Shown: one piece after another, positions 20,881-32,200 of the stretch | Position numbering within the stretch: the first letter of the stretch is position 1 | How the letters are laid out: each line of letters starts with the position of its first letter | Assembly (NCBI GenBank): GCA_024220525.1 | Contig: JAMYWO010000160.1 | Location: 1-64,000, forward strand | DNA from: Cochliopodium minus | Lineage: Eukaryota > Discosea > Himatismenida > Cochliopodiidae | Direction: 5' to 3' | Length of the DNA stretch: 64,000 nucleotides | Made by a program: the position numbers and the translations under genes | The notes under the pieces: model-generated | What the model was told of the DNA's origin: nothing | The model's input: only the letters and a program-made list of their open reading frames with translations | Database searches by the model: none

Positions 20881-23800
20881 ATGAATAAATTAAAAGAGAT
20901 TGTGATATTCATTGATGATAAAGATGAAATAGATTCAAATGAACAATCCAATTATGATTACTGCAAAATTTGTGATAATGAAGGAAATTTGTTAAAATGT
21001 GAAAATTGCCCTAATTCCTTTCATTTGCATTGCCTCGATCCACCTTTGAAATCAATTCCTGAAAATAGATGGATATGTAATAAATGCCAATTGAAAGAAA
21101 AATATAATAAACCAAAATCAATGAGCAAAATAGAATCAAAGAAAATATCCAACAAAAATAAAAAAAATAAGAAAATTATCTCAAAGGAGAATACCAATAT
21201 TGGAGATCAAACAAATTTGAAAAAAACAAAATCGAAAATATCAAACAATATCAACAAAAAGAATGATCTTCAACAAAATAAAGAAAAGAAAATACTCCCA
21301 AATAAAGAAAAAGAAAAGAAAAATGAAAAGAAAGGAACGGAGAAAAAAGGAAAGAAAGAAATAGAGATAGAAGAGAAAGGAACATCGGAAGAACACTTCA
21401 ATTACAATTTTTGCAAAATTTGTGACACGGGAGGAAACTTGTTGATGTGTGAGAGTTGTCCCAAAAGCTTTCACATTCAATGTTTGAGCTTGAGTACTGT
21501 TCCTGAGGGTAAATGGGTTTGTCAAAAATGCCAATCGAAATATATCACCTCTTCCAAACCCTCCTCTTCTGTTTCTTCTTCAAAATTGAAGAATGATTCG
21601 AAAGTATCCACCAGATCAAAAGATTCTAAAGTAAAAGATTCGAAAGTACCTTCTAAATCAGATTCCAAGAATGATCTCAAAGGATCTTCTAAATCAGATC
21701 TCAAGAAAGATTCGAAAGTATCCTCTTCTAAATCTGATTCCAAGAAAGTATCATCAGATTCTAAGAAAGTAACCTCTTCAAAATCTTCTACATCTTCTTC
21801 CAAATCTGATCCAAAGACTTCCACATCTCATCCCAAAACGAAATCAACAGATTCTAAAACTAAGTCCTTAAACGAAAACAAGGACAGTAAAGAGAAAACA
21901 TCCATAAATTACAAGAAGATCCAAATAGATTTGATCGATTCAACTGAGGAAACATCAACAAATGAGAAAGAGGGCATCACAAAAAGAGGAAATGAGAAAG
22001 AAGAAAAGCAAGCTGTCAAACCTTTAAAACAAAAAGTTCGTAGAGGAGAAGAAAGGGGAACTAAAAAACAACAAACTGCAGAAATCAAGAAGGATCTTCC
22101 ACAAAAGATGTCTCCCAAAGAAGCAAAGAATGGAAATCAAAAAATAAATCTGAAAAAACCAACCAACACAGAAAAATCAACCAACAAAAAGAATGATCTT
22201 ACACAAAAGAAAGAGGAGAAAGGAAAGAAAATACTCCCAAATAAAGAAAAAGAAAAAAAAAATGAAAAAAAAGGAACGGAGAAAAAAGGAAAGAAAGAAA
22301 TAGAGATAGAAGAGAAAGGAACATCGGAAGAACACTTCAATTACAATTTTTGCAAAATTTGTGACACGGGAGGAAACTTGTTGATGTGTGAGAGTTGTCC
22401 CAAAAGCTTTCACATTCAATGTTTGAGCTTGAGTACTGTTCCTGAGGGTAAATGGGTTTGTCAAAAATGCCAATCGAAACAAAGCACCTCTTCCAAAGCC
22501 TCCTCTTCTGTTTCTTCTTCAAAATTGAAAGTATCCACCAGATCAAAAGATTCTAAAGTAAAAGATTCGAAAGTACCTTCCAAATCAGATTCCAAGAATG
22601 ATCTCAAAGGATCTTCTAAATCAGATCTCAAGAAAGATTCGAAAGTATCCTCTTCCAAATCTGATCCAAAGACTTCCACATCTCTCAAAGCAAAATCAAC
22701 AGATTCTAAGAAGAAAACAGACGTGGAACTATCCAAAGATTCCGCCAATACTTCCAGATCAGACAACAAAAGCAAAAAGATGCAAAAAGAAGTAGAAGTG
22801 ATGAACAAGAGAAAGGTGAATGAGATAGAGGAAAAGAAGCAAGAAAAGATCAAGAGAATCAAAAAGTCTACCAACTTTGACGACGAGAACTCTTCTTCTT
22901 CTTCCAAAAAAGAAAATGTCAAGAAAACTTCTCAGAAAGTACAAACAAGATCCTCGACAAGGACCTACAACAACATTTTCGAAATAAACAATGAAAAGAA
23001 GAAAACAAGCAACAATGACAACAATGTTGGAAAGGAAAAGGCACTAGTAAAGAGAAAAGTGATCAGCAGCACCACTTCTGCTCGCTCTGAGAAGAAAAAA
23101 GAGAAAAACAGGAATGTGAAGAGAAAGATCGAAGTGGATTATAAAAACACCAAAAATATTTCCAATGACAGCAAAAAACACGAGCAACAAAACAAAAAGA
23201 AGAAGGATGTGAGCAATGAAAGTGTCAAGGTAGATATCACCAATGATTTTGATAACACACAACATCTTAGCATCATCAACCTTAATTTCACTCCCTCCAC
23301 TCCTGTTTCCAATTTTTATGTGAGATATCATTCTGATCTGGATAGGCTCGAAGATACTGAGGAGGAGGATGTGGGGATCATCATTTTGGGCGATAGTTCG
23401 AGCTCGGAGACCATCACCTTCAAAGTCTTGGAGGATAACAATGAGAATAATACCAACAATAAAATTGATAATAATGAAAAATCTGATCAGAATGAGAATG
23501 ATAGTGGAGAGATTAACTTTATAATGGATGTGAAGAATGATGACTATGAAATCTTTGATACACCCACCAATAACAACAAAAAGATCAACAACAGTGACAC
23601 CAACAAAAAGAACTCGGTGATCAACCTTCTCGCAGAGGAGGAGAAGAACAACCAACAACACCAAGAGTTTTCGACGCCCACCAACAAAAAGGCAGAAGAG
23701 TGGAGCATTTCTCCTGTGTACGGCAACAGCAACAAATACAACAAAAGAAAGGAAAGGGACCCCCAAAAAGAAAAAGAAAAAGAAAAAGAGATGGAGGATA

Positions 23801-26568
23801 GTTTTAGTGAGACTCCTTTTTCTTCTAACAAAAAAATCCACTTGAGAGAGAGTAGTGAGAGGGTGAGGGTGTCTGTTGTTGATCAGGGTGGGGATGAGTT
23901 TGATGAGACGGAGGAGAATCCTCACTTCAACGTTTCTGAATCCTGCCTCGTTTTGGAGACTCCTCTCAACAAAAGTGTGGGGCACTTCATTAAAAATAAT
24001 GATGGCAATGAAAGTGACAATAATTCCGACAATGAGAATGAAAATAACATTAATAATAAAAAAAGTATTAATAATGAAAATAATAAAAATAATGAAAATA
24101 AAGATGAAAATTGTAAGAATGAATGTAATAATACAAGCAAGAATAATGTTGTCCTTGACCTCGATAGTGAAGAGAATAATGAGAGGGTGAATAGTGGAGA
24201 TAATTTTGGTGTGAGCATGAGTGAAAGTGAAAGAAAAGCAGAAATAGAAATGGAACAACTAAAAATGGAAATAGAAGTAGGAGGAGTAAAAGGAGAAGAG
24301 GAAAAATTGAGTGAGATGGATGATGATTACATTATTGATGAAATTTTACAAAAAGGAGAAGGCACAAAGATTATTGTGGATTCTAATGAAACAGAAAAAG
24401 GAGATGTGGATGTAGAAGATGTAAAAGAAGATTTAAAAGAAGATGTAAAAGAAAATTTAAAAGAATATGTAAAAGAAGAAAAGGGAGTTGAAGATATAAT
24501 AGAAGATAAAGAAAAAAGAGGAGAAGGTAAAGGAGGAGAGAAGAAAGAGGATTTGGAAGTAGATATGGATGCAGAAGAGGAGTTGGAAGGGAATATAGAT
24601 GAAGATGATCTCATTTATAATCCTGACAGTGAAGAACATACTAAATCAGGCAATGGACATGATCAATCAAAAAACCTAATTTTTCTACAACATCATCACC
24701 ATAACCACCTTTCTCTTGAAGAACAACATCAAGAAGAAAAGAGAGAAGAAAAGAGAAAGGAAATTAGAGAGGAAGTTATAAAAGAGAAAGAAGTAAAGAA
24801 AGAAGTAGAAAAAGGAGTAGAGAAAGGAGAGAAAGGAGAGAAAGAAGGAGAAAAAGGAGTAGAGAAAGGAGAGAAAGAATTAGAAAAAGGAGTAGAGAAA
24901 GGAGAGAAAGAAGTAGAGAAAGGAGTAGAGAAAGAAGTAGAGAAAGGAGTAGAGAAAGAAGTAGAGAGAGGAGAGAAAGAAGTAGAGAAAGAAGTAGAGA
25001 AAGGAGAGAAAGAAGGAGAGAAAGAAGGATTGTGGAATAAAAATAAGAGGGAAGAAAAGGGGGAAGTGGATGGTCCAGACATGAAAGAGGGAGAAAAAGA
25101 AGTGGAAGAAGGAGAAAACAATCAAGATGAAGAAAGAGAAATAGTAGAAAAAGAAATGGGAGAAGGAGAAAACAACAACGAGGAAGAGAAAGAGAAAGAG
25201 GTGTTGAAGAATGAAAAGGTTGCGATAGAGATAGAGAAGATAGAGACAATAGAGAAGGTGGAGAAGGTACAGTCGATAGTTATAATAGAGAAAGTAGAGA
25301 TAATAGAGAAAGTAGGAGATTTGGAGATGAATGATGAAGAGAGTGAAATAAAAAAAGATGAAAAAGGTGGAGAAGATGAAATGATAGACGAGGTAAAAGA
25401 AAAGAAGAAAGAGAATGAAGAAATAAAAGATATCAACAAAGACAAAGAAGAGAACGAAGAAATGGGAGATGTTGACAAAGATGATAAAGAAGAAAATGAA
25501 GAAATGAAAAAGATTAACAAAGATAAAGAAGAGAATGAAGAAATGGGAGATGTTGATAAAGATGATAAAGAAGAGAAAAACAAAGAAGAGAAAGAAGAGA
25601 AAGAAGAAACAGGGGAAGAACTAAAAGAAGGAAATAAAATAGAAGAAAAGGGAGTTATGGAGGAACAAGAATACACTAATGATAATAAAAGAGAAGAAGA
25701 GAATCATAAAGAAGAGAACATTAATAAAGAAAAGAATATTATTAATAAAGAAGAGAACATTAATAAAGAAGACAATATTAACAAAGAAGAGAATATTATT
25801 AACAAAGAAGAGAATATTAATAAAGAGGAGAATAATAAAGGTGAAGAAATGATAGAAGAAGAGACCATTAAAAATAGAGATAGCGAGGAAATGAAAGAAG
25901 AGGAAAGTAATGAAGGAAGAGAAGAGAATGAAGAAATGAAAGAAGAGGAAAGTAATAAAGAGAGAGAAGAGAATGAAGAAATGAAAGACGATGAAGACCT
26001 CGTTCAAAACAAAGATAAAAATAGTGAGGAGATGAAAGAAAGAAGTGAAGAAATGAAAGAAGGGAGTGAGGAAATGAAAGAGAAAGAAGAACCAGTAGAA
26101 GAAAAGGAGAATAAAGGTGAGGAAATGATAGAAGAGGAGGATACCATTAAAAATAAAGATAGTGAAGAGATGAAAGATGAAGAAAGTAATAAAAATAGTG
26201 AAGAAATGAAAGATGAGGAAAGTAATAAAGAAAGAGAAGACAATGAAGAAATGAAAGATGAAGAAAAAGAGATGGAAAAAGGAGAGGAGGAAAAAATGAA
26301 AGAAGAAGAAGAAATGAAAGATGAAGAGAAAGATGTAAATGAAATAAAAGAAAATAAAGAAGGAGAGGATGAAATGAAAGATGAGGAGCATACAAAGTTT
26401 AGAAATGAAGATATCAGCGGAGCAAATACAGATGCTTTCCATCCCCAAGAAAAAGAAACACAACAAGACATCCAAGAAAACAAAGAAGATATGAAAGACT
26501 ACGAATTGAGTATCCAGAATGAGGAAACTAAAAACCCAACAACCATTGAACAATTCAATCCTAATTGA
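20881..26568 (+). CDS. Giant PHD-finger protein with Lys/Glu-rich repeats
   Basis: A single exon of 1,895 residues. There are three PHD zinc fingers near residues 27-75, 178-222 and 488-533, each with the C4HC3 set: YCKICDNEGNLLKCENC then FHLHCLDPP and WICNKC in the first; FCKICDTGGNLLMCESC, FHIQCLS and WVCQKC in the second and third, which are identical. PHD fingers of this type read histone H3 tails, so a nuclear, chromatin-linked role is likely. The rest is low-complexity: Ser/Lys-rich linkers after fingers 2 and 3, an Asn/Asp-rich middle, and 600 C-terminal residues of Glu/Lys repeats. The gene generates long antisense open frames, which are composition artefacts. No catalytic domain was found. 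Confidence 0.85.
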   Translation: MNKLKEIVIFIDDKDEIDSNEQSNYDYCKICDNEGNLLKCENCPNSFHLHCLDPPLKSIPENRWICNKCQLKEKYNKPKSMSKIESKKISNKNKKNKKIISKENTNIGDQTNLKKTKSKISNNINKKNDLQQNKEKKILPNKEKEKKNEKKGTEKKGKKEIEIEEKGTSEEHFNYNFCKICDTGGNLLMCESCPKSFHIQCLSLSTVPEGKWVCQKCQSKYITSSKPSSSVSSSKLKNDSKVSTRSKDSKVKDSKVPSKSDSKNDLKGSSKSDLKKDSKVSSSKSDSKKVSSDSKKVTSSKSSTSSSKSDPKTSTSHPKTKSTDSKTKSLNENKDSKEKTSINYKKIQIDLIDSTEETSTNEKEGITKRGNEKEEKQAVKPLKQKVRRGEERGTKKQQTAEIKKDLPQKMSPKEAKNGNQKINLKKPTNTEKSTNKKNDLTQKKEEKGKKILPNKEKEKKNEKKGTEKKGKKEIEIEEKGTSEEHFNYNFCKICDTGGNLLMCESCPKSFHIQCLSLSTVPEGKWVCQKCQSKQSTSSKASSSVSSSKLKVSTRSKDSKVKDSKVPSKSDSKNDLKGSSKSDLKKDSKVSSSKSDPKTSTSLKAKSTDSKKKTDVELSKDSANTSRSDNKSKKMQKEVEVMNKRKVNEIEEKKQEKIKRIKKSTNFDDENSSSSSKKENVKKTSQKVQTRSSTRTYNNIFEINNEKKKTSNNDNNVGKEKALVKRKVISSTTSARSEKKKEKNRNVKRKIEVDYKNTKNISNDSKKHEQQNKKKKDVSNESVKVDITNDFDNTQHLSIINLNFTPSTPVSNFYVRYHSDLDRLEDTEEEDVGIIILGDSSSSETITFKVLEDNNENNTNNKIDNNEKSDQNENDSGEINFIMDVKNDDYEIFDTPTNNNKKINNSDTNKKNSVINLLAEEEKNNQQHQEFSTPTNKKAEEWSISPVYGNSNKYNKRKERDPQKEKEKEKEMEDSFSETPFSSNKKIHLRESSERVRVSVVDQGGDEFDETEENPHFNVSESCLVLETPLNKSVGHFIKNNDGNESDNNSDNENENNINNKKSINNENNKNNENKDENCKNECNNTSKNNVVLDLDSEENNERVNSGDNFGVSMSESERKAEIEMEQLKMEIEVGGVKGEEEKLSEMDDDYIIDEILQKGEGTKIIVDSNETEKGDVDVEDVKEDLKEDVKENLKEYVKEEKGVEDIIEDKEKRGEGKGGEKKEDLEVDMDAEEELEGNIDEDDLIYNPDSEEHTKSGNGHDQSKNLIFLQHHHHNHLSLEEQHQEEKREEKRKEIREEVIKEKEVKKEVEKGVEKGEKGEKEGEKGVEKGEKELEKGVEKGEKEVEKGVEKEVEKGVEKEVERGEKEVEKEVEKGEKEGEKEGLWNKNKREEKGEVDGPDMKEGEKEVEEGENNQDEEREIVEKEMGEGENNNEEEKEKEVLKNEKVAIEIEKIETIEKVEKVQSIVIIEKVEIIEKVGDLEMNDEESEIKKDEKGGEDEMIDEVKEKKKENEEIKDINKDKEENEEMGDVDKDDKEENEEMKKINKDKEENEEMGDVDKDDKEEKNKEEKEEKEETGEELKEGNKIEEKGVMEEQEYTNDNKREEENHKEENINKEKNIINKEENINKEDNINKEENIINKEENINKEENNKGEEMIEEETIKNRDSEEMKEEESNEGREENEEMKEEESNKEREENEEMKDDEDLVQNKDKNSEEMKERSEEMKEGSEEMKEKEEPVEEKENKGEEMIEEEDTIKNKDSEEMKDEESNKNSEEMKDEESNKEREDNEEMKDEEKEMEKGEEEKMKEEEEMKDEEKDVNEIKENKEGEDEMKDEEHTKFRNEDISGANTDAFHPQEKETQQDIQENKEDMKDYELSIQNEETKNPTTIEQFNPN
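21285..22690 (+). repeat. Nearly identical internal duplication in the PHD gene
   Basis: Two copies, about 21285-21850 and 22225-22690, each carry a Lys/Glu linker, a whole PHD finger and a Ser/Lys/Asp tail. Across roughly 250 bases covering linker and finger only a few G-to-A differences are visible, including silent sites. After the finger the second copy lacks short segments. Silent-site identity points to a recent duplication or ongoing gene conversion rather than selection on the protein. Confidence 0.85.
24790..25030 (+). repeat. Glu/Lys/Val hexamer tandem repeat within the PHD gene
   Basis: Purine-rich tandem units encode variants of EKGVEKE and EKGEKE, for example VEKGVEKEVEKGEKE. 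Further 3' (25700-25850) a second array encodes NKEENI units, and 25870-26350 a third encodes NEEMKDEE units. All are in frame. They are likely slippage-driven and should form charged, helical or disordered protein. Confidence 0.85.
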
Positions 26569-26688
26569 ACCAATTAAAAGAAAAGAATTTTTTAAAAAAA
26601 GATGTTGAAGGATTTCAAATTACTATTTGTTGATTTCTAGAATTTAAAATTATTTTCATCTGATCTTTGATAATTAAAAAAAAAAAAA

Positions 26689-29054
26689 ATGGAAAAATAT
26701 GATGTCGTTATTATTGGTGGAGGTGTATCTGGCTTGAGCTGCGCTTATAAATTGATGAAGCAGAATAAAAATTTGCAGGTTTGTGTCATCGAGGCCAAAG
26801 ATGTAAAATTAATTCATCCCCTTTCGAATATTTTGATCTAATTTTCTTTAGAGAGTTGGTGGAAGAACTGAGACAGTGAGAAAAGGAAATCTTTGGTGTG
26901 ATGTTGGTAAAAAAGAGATTGTATTATCATTGTATTTACATTTAATCAGGTGGGCAATGGTTTGGTAGAAAATTTTTTTATCTAAACAAAAAAAAGAAAA
27001 GAAAAACATTTTAATTTGAAATTTCCCTCAAATATTTTTTTAATAATAAATAATATTTCTAAAAATAATCAATAATAGGAAAACAACAAAAGATGGCCAT
27101 AGAATTAATCAAAGAATTGAATTTGGAAATGTTCGATCAATACGATAAAGGAAAATCGATCTTCCAAAATAAAGAAGGGATTATAGAATACGACCCCAAC
27201 GACAGAGAAAGCGACCCATTGATCTACGTGGACATCTTATCTGAGAAAGCACAAAATATAGCCAACAACCTCAGTGAAGAAGGAACACAAAAAGGAAAGT
27301 GGCTTAAAAAAGAAATCGAATTCGACGAAATAAGGGTAAATGTTTAAAATTCTGATTTTTTTTATTTGTTTTTTATTATTTTATTTTTATTTTATTTTTA
27401 TTCTCAATTATTTTTAGTTTCTTATTTTCCTTTTAAAAATATTTCATTTTTCATTTTTAATAAAACTTTGTTATCACAGTGAAAAAAAAAAAAATTTTAA
27501 AAATCTTTTGAAATTCTGTCACAAAAAAAGCTTTTCAAAATGGTTGGACGACAACAAAAATGAAAAGGGAGCAGGAGGAGAGTTAGGAGTTTCAATGGTA
27601 GGAGGTATATTCACGACTTTGATAGCATGTGAGCCGGAAGAGTACTCCTTTCTCTTTTTCCTTCATTTCATCAAAAGTTGTGAGAATTATCACGCTTTGG
27701 TTGATGTCAAAAATGGTTACAGGAAATTTAATTTTTTTAAAAAATTAAAAAAAAAATATTTTTTTTTAAAAAATTTAATAGGTGTTCAAGAGGTAGAATT
27801 CTTTTATTTTATTTCTTTTAAAATTTTTTTTATAAAATAAGTGGAGATTAAAAGGAGGTGCTCAAACTTTATCCAACAAGTTATCTGAAGAAATTTTCAA
27901 GCTGGGGGGTAAAGTCGTCTTGAGCACTGAAGTTTCTTCTGTTGAAAATCAAGGCAAAAAATGAAATTTATAAGTTTTAAAAAATGCTAAAAAATAAAAA
28001 TAAAATAATAAAAATAAATTAATAAAATAATAAAATAATAAAATAATAAAATAATAAAATAATTAAAAAATAAAATAAAATAATAAATTTTTTTTTATTT
28101 AAATACAAGGAGGTGTAGTTAAAATTTTGACGAAAACAGGAAGAAGTATAGTGGGGAAATACTGCGTTTGCACTGTCCCACTTCACTTACAACAAAAAAT
28201 CAACTTTGTTCCCTCTTTACCCAAGGAGAGGCTTCAACTGGCAATGAGATCTCCCATGGGGAGTGTAATTAAATGCATCTTTTTCTACAAAACTCCTTTT
28301 TGGAGAAATGTAAAAAATATATATATTTATTACAATTTTTTTTTGTTATTTTTTTTTTATTATTTATTAATTTTCAAAAGAAAAACCTGTCCGCAAACAC
28401 TTTTTCGATCGTCCCTCCTGTTTCTATCGTTTTTGATGCAACTACTCATGATGAACAATACCCAGCACTTGTTGCATTCATCGCAGGAAAAAATGCACGC
28501 AAATGGGGAACCTGTAAAAAAATTTCACTAGTTTTCTTCCAATTTTTGATTTTATTACATTTTTTTTTTTATTTTTGTTGTATTATTTTAATTTTTTTAT
28601 TGTTTTTTTTAAGAATTTTTTTTATAGTTCCACAAGAACAAAGAAGAAAGGATGTTGTTAATCAGTTATCACAACTTTTTGGCAAAGAGGCACTCGATTA
28701 TGTGGAATACATTGAAAAAAACTGGGCAGAAGATCCGAGTATTTTTTAATTTTTATTTTTTATTTATTCAAAAGAAATTTTTTAATAAAAAATAAAAAGT
28801 TGGAGGATGTTATTTTTCGGTACCTTTGGTTAATACTTATAGCAATTTCAGTACTTAAATTTTTCAAAATTTTTTATTTTTTTTTTGATATTTTTTTCTG
28901 AGGCTTCGTTTTAAAACAACCTGTTGGAAATGTCCACTTTGCTGGAACTGAAACTGCTGACAACTGGATGGGTTTTATCAGTGGTGCTATTGAATCTGGG
29001 TATAGATGTGCTAACGAGTTGACTAACAAATTCCAAATCCAACCAAAAATCTAA
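26689..29054 (+). CDS. Monoamine-oxidase-like flavin amine oxidase
   Basis: FAD-dependent oxidase of the MAO/polyamine-oxidase family, assembled from about ten exons. The N-terminus is YDVVIIGGGVSGLSCAYKL (dinucleotide fold), then DRVGGRTET, GGQWFGKQQ, WRLKGGAQTLSNKL, RSPMGSVIKCIFFYKTPFW, KNWAEDPIGGCYFSVP and VHFAGTETADNWMGFISGAI. GGCY corresponds to the Cys that binds FAD covalently in animal MAO. The C-terminus stops soon after the FAD-binding end and has no membrane anchor, unlike MAO-A/B, so the enzyme is probably soluble. Exon 3 (26950-26964) is a 15-base microexon. One intron (27954-28109) starts GC. The join near 27334-27528 is not fully resolved and may hide an indel. Confidence 0.85.
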
Positions 29055-29299
29055 ACAAATTAATTTGGATGAACAAAAATAGATTTTAAGAGTTTTGGAG
29101 CAAATAAAATTGTTTTGTTTCCAAAATCGTTAGTATATTTTTTGAGAATTACTTTTGATTCTTTAATGCAATCTGTTACAAGTTTTATCAAATCCTTATT
29201 TAAAGAACAAAGATGAAATTTCAAGTGCTCAATTAAATTCCCTATATTTTAAAAGTGTTAAAATACAATATAAAAAAAATAAAAAGGTCTTTGTCAAGG

Positions 29300-32200
29300 A
29301 TGATGATCTCAAAATTTATTCTATTTTTTTTTCTTTTCTTTCCTTTTCTTTTTTCTCAACAAATACCTATATCCTCTTGTTCTGAACTCCAAAATATAAA
29401 CAGCAATAATTTTACATCCGAATATTATTTAACTCAAAACATAGATTGTTCATCAATTATCAATTTCATTCCAATTGGATCGCAATCTTATCCTTTTACA
29501 GGTAAATTGAAAAATAAAAATGTTTGAAATTTATCAAACATTTTTTATCAAATTTTATGTCGTGATATCCATACAATTATAAAAGGAAATTATTGCTTTT
29601 AATGCCTAATTGAATCAACAAATTCAAATATATTTAAATCCTCAAAAATAAAAAAACATATTTAAGGCCTTAACTAATAATATAATAATAAAATAGAATA
29701 AATATAATTTTATAAACAATACTATAAAAGGGAAATTTAATGGAAGGAATTTTTCAATATCAAATCTGGTGATAAATGCAAATTCTGTAAACAATGTGGG
29801 GATGATCTCCGTGCAAACATTTGGATGGATAACGAACCTGACACTGATTGATGTAACAATCAACGCAAGTAACGCGAGTTTCGTGGGAGCATTGGTAGGC
29901 TCATTATACTCTTCGACAATAGTATCGTACATCACCTTGAAAACATCCTCCCCTTCAAAAACCAACATTATCAACGTGGAGGGTTCTCAAATAGGTGTTG
30001 GTTCTCTCATTGGGCAAAGCTATTCCTCCACTATCAATGACATTTTTGTTCAAAACACTCTTGTGAACGCCCCTAACAGCAGTAAAAAAAAATTTATTTT
30101 TTTTACGAATATTTTTTTGAAAATAAAAAAATTAAAATTTTATTTAATGATTATTTTTAAAAATACTTTTTGAATTTTTGTCCACAGTTTTTTTTTCTAA
30201 TTTTTTTATTATAATATAAATAGCGGTTGTGGGAGGAGTTGTAGGGTGCTTGTCCTCACCTTCAAATGTTACCAGTGTTTATAATTTTGGATTTCCATCG
30301 TCTCCACAAAACACTATTGTGAATGGCTCAGATGTTGTTGGTAAGCCAAAAAATTTACTAAGTTTTTTATTGTTTATTGTTTATTTTTTATTTTTATTTT
30401 TTATTTCAAAAAAAATTCTTTAAATTATTTTTTATTTCAATTATTAAAATTTATATTTTATTATTATTTTTTTTTAATTTTTTTGGTATATTAAAGGAGG
30501 TATCTTTGGCAGGACAGATGGGTTTTCTTATGGGAGCATTACCAATGTGGGTGTATCTAATGGTAAAAAATAAATAAATAAAAAATAAAAAATAAAAAAT
30601 AAAAAATAAAAAATAAAAAATTAATGTAAAATTAAATAAATAAACCTTCTATTCTAGGTGTTGTAACTGGTAACACTTCAATCGGAGCAATTTCAGGATA
30701 TCTACTTCAACCGTAATAAAATAGAAACTTTCTTGTTTAGTTCATTTCCTTATTTTAAAAGTTTTCAACTTTTTTTCACTACAATTTATGAGTTTTTTAA
30801 AGTTACATTTTTTTATTATTTTTTTTCTTTATCATTTTTTTATTACTTTTTTTGTTCATTGTTAATTCTCAATTTGAATGTTTTCTTTCTCTTTTTTTCA
30901 AAAAAAAAAAAAAGGTTTATTCAGAGATGGTACGTAAAATCAACAGTGAAAGTGTCAGGGCAAACGAAAGTAGGAGGTATGGTAGGAAATTTTTACACTG
31001 GAGTTGCAGTGACAATGGCAAACTCTTATTCGAAAGCAAATGTGAGTGGAATAAGTCAGGTGGGAGGTTTGATAGGTGGTCTCACCATCATTGGCTTCAA
31101 TAGTTTTCTTACTGTGAATAACTTTTATTCTACTTCTTTTATTTCCAATGCCGTCTCTTTGGTTGGCTCTTCTGTGGGATTAATCGAAGGTTCAATTTTT
31201 TAATTTTAATAAATTATCAATTTAAACTAGTTCACGCTGTGAATATTCATTCAAACACATATCAATTTTTTTATTTTTTATTATTTTGATTATTTAATAA
31301 AAATTTTTTTTTTACTATTTTAATAATCAATTTAGGCTCTCTTTGCAGGTTTAATAACGTGTTTTTTGACAACACAACATCTTCGTACCCAGGCATTGGG
31401 AGTGGAGATTGTTCAGGTTATTCCCTGCCAATAGGATATCCTTGTGGTACTTTGTATAGCAATGTCATTTCTTCCTTTAGTCAATTTGTTTGGGCAGGAG
31501 ACAATTTGATTATTGGTTATCTTATTTTAATTATTTTAATTTAACATTTTGTTTTTTTGATTCAAATAGTTGTTCAATTTAATTTTTTTTTCGAAATCTT
31601 TTAGAAATTCCATCAATTTATGGACTTTGTAATTGCACGATCTGTCCAAGCATTATCCCACCAACACTCGCCCCCTCAACCCGTATTCCCTCAACCCTCT
31701 CCCCTTCCACAAGAACTCCTTCCACAAGAACTCCTTCTACTTTTACCCCCTCCACCCGCATTCCCTCCACTTCGCTCCCTTCTACTCGCATCCCTTCTTC
31801 CATCATTCCTTCTACTGTTCTCCCCGAAAACTGCTATTACCGTGTTCCAAATTGTCAAAATTGCATCACACGTAAAAAAAATATTTATTTCAATATTCAT
31901 TTTTAGATTTAGAAATGAAATTTCTTGAATTTTTTTTTGAAAAGTTTTTCTAGAATTTTACTTTTTTACTGTTTTTTTTTCTTGATTTAAATAATCCTTT
32001 TTTAAATATTCTCACTATTACTCATTTTTTTTTAAGCAATATTTTTCCTTAATTATCAAACTGGTTACAATGTGTCATGCATTTTAATGACACAAACCCA
32101 ATCATGGGTTTATTCTTTCACCAACAAATTGTCGAACACAACTTCGATAAACTCCATTGTAAATTTAAACAAAACAGGCGTTCACTTTGCAGGAAATCTT

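Noticed and set aside
23044-24258. 404-residue antisense ORF opposite the PHD gene
   Set aside because: It is hydrophobic Ile/Phe/Leu-rich sequence produced by the purine-rich coding strand; the sense frame is continuous for 1,895 codons and has conserved zinc fingers.
24790-25030. Regular short repeats resembling a CRISPR array
   Set aside because: The units are in-frame hexamer codon repeats with no unique spacers, inside a eukaryotic coding exon.
25621-26553. 310-residue antisense Phe/Ile-rich ORF
   Set aside because: It is the reverse complement of the Glu/Lys/Asn repeats, with no domain or start context.
31618-31900. Antisense and alternate-frame ORFs opposite the PST stalk
   Set aside because: They are shadows of the tandem repeat; the sense frame joins in phase with exons on both sides.
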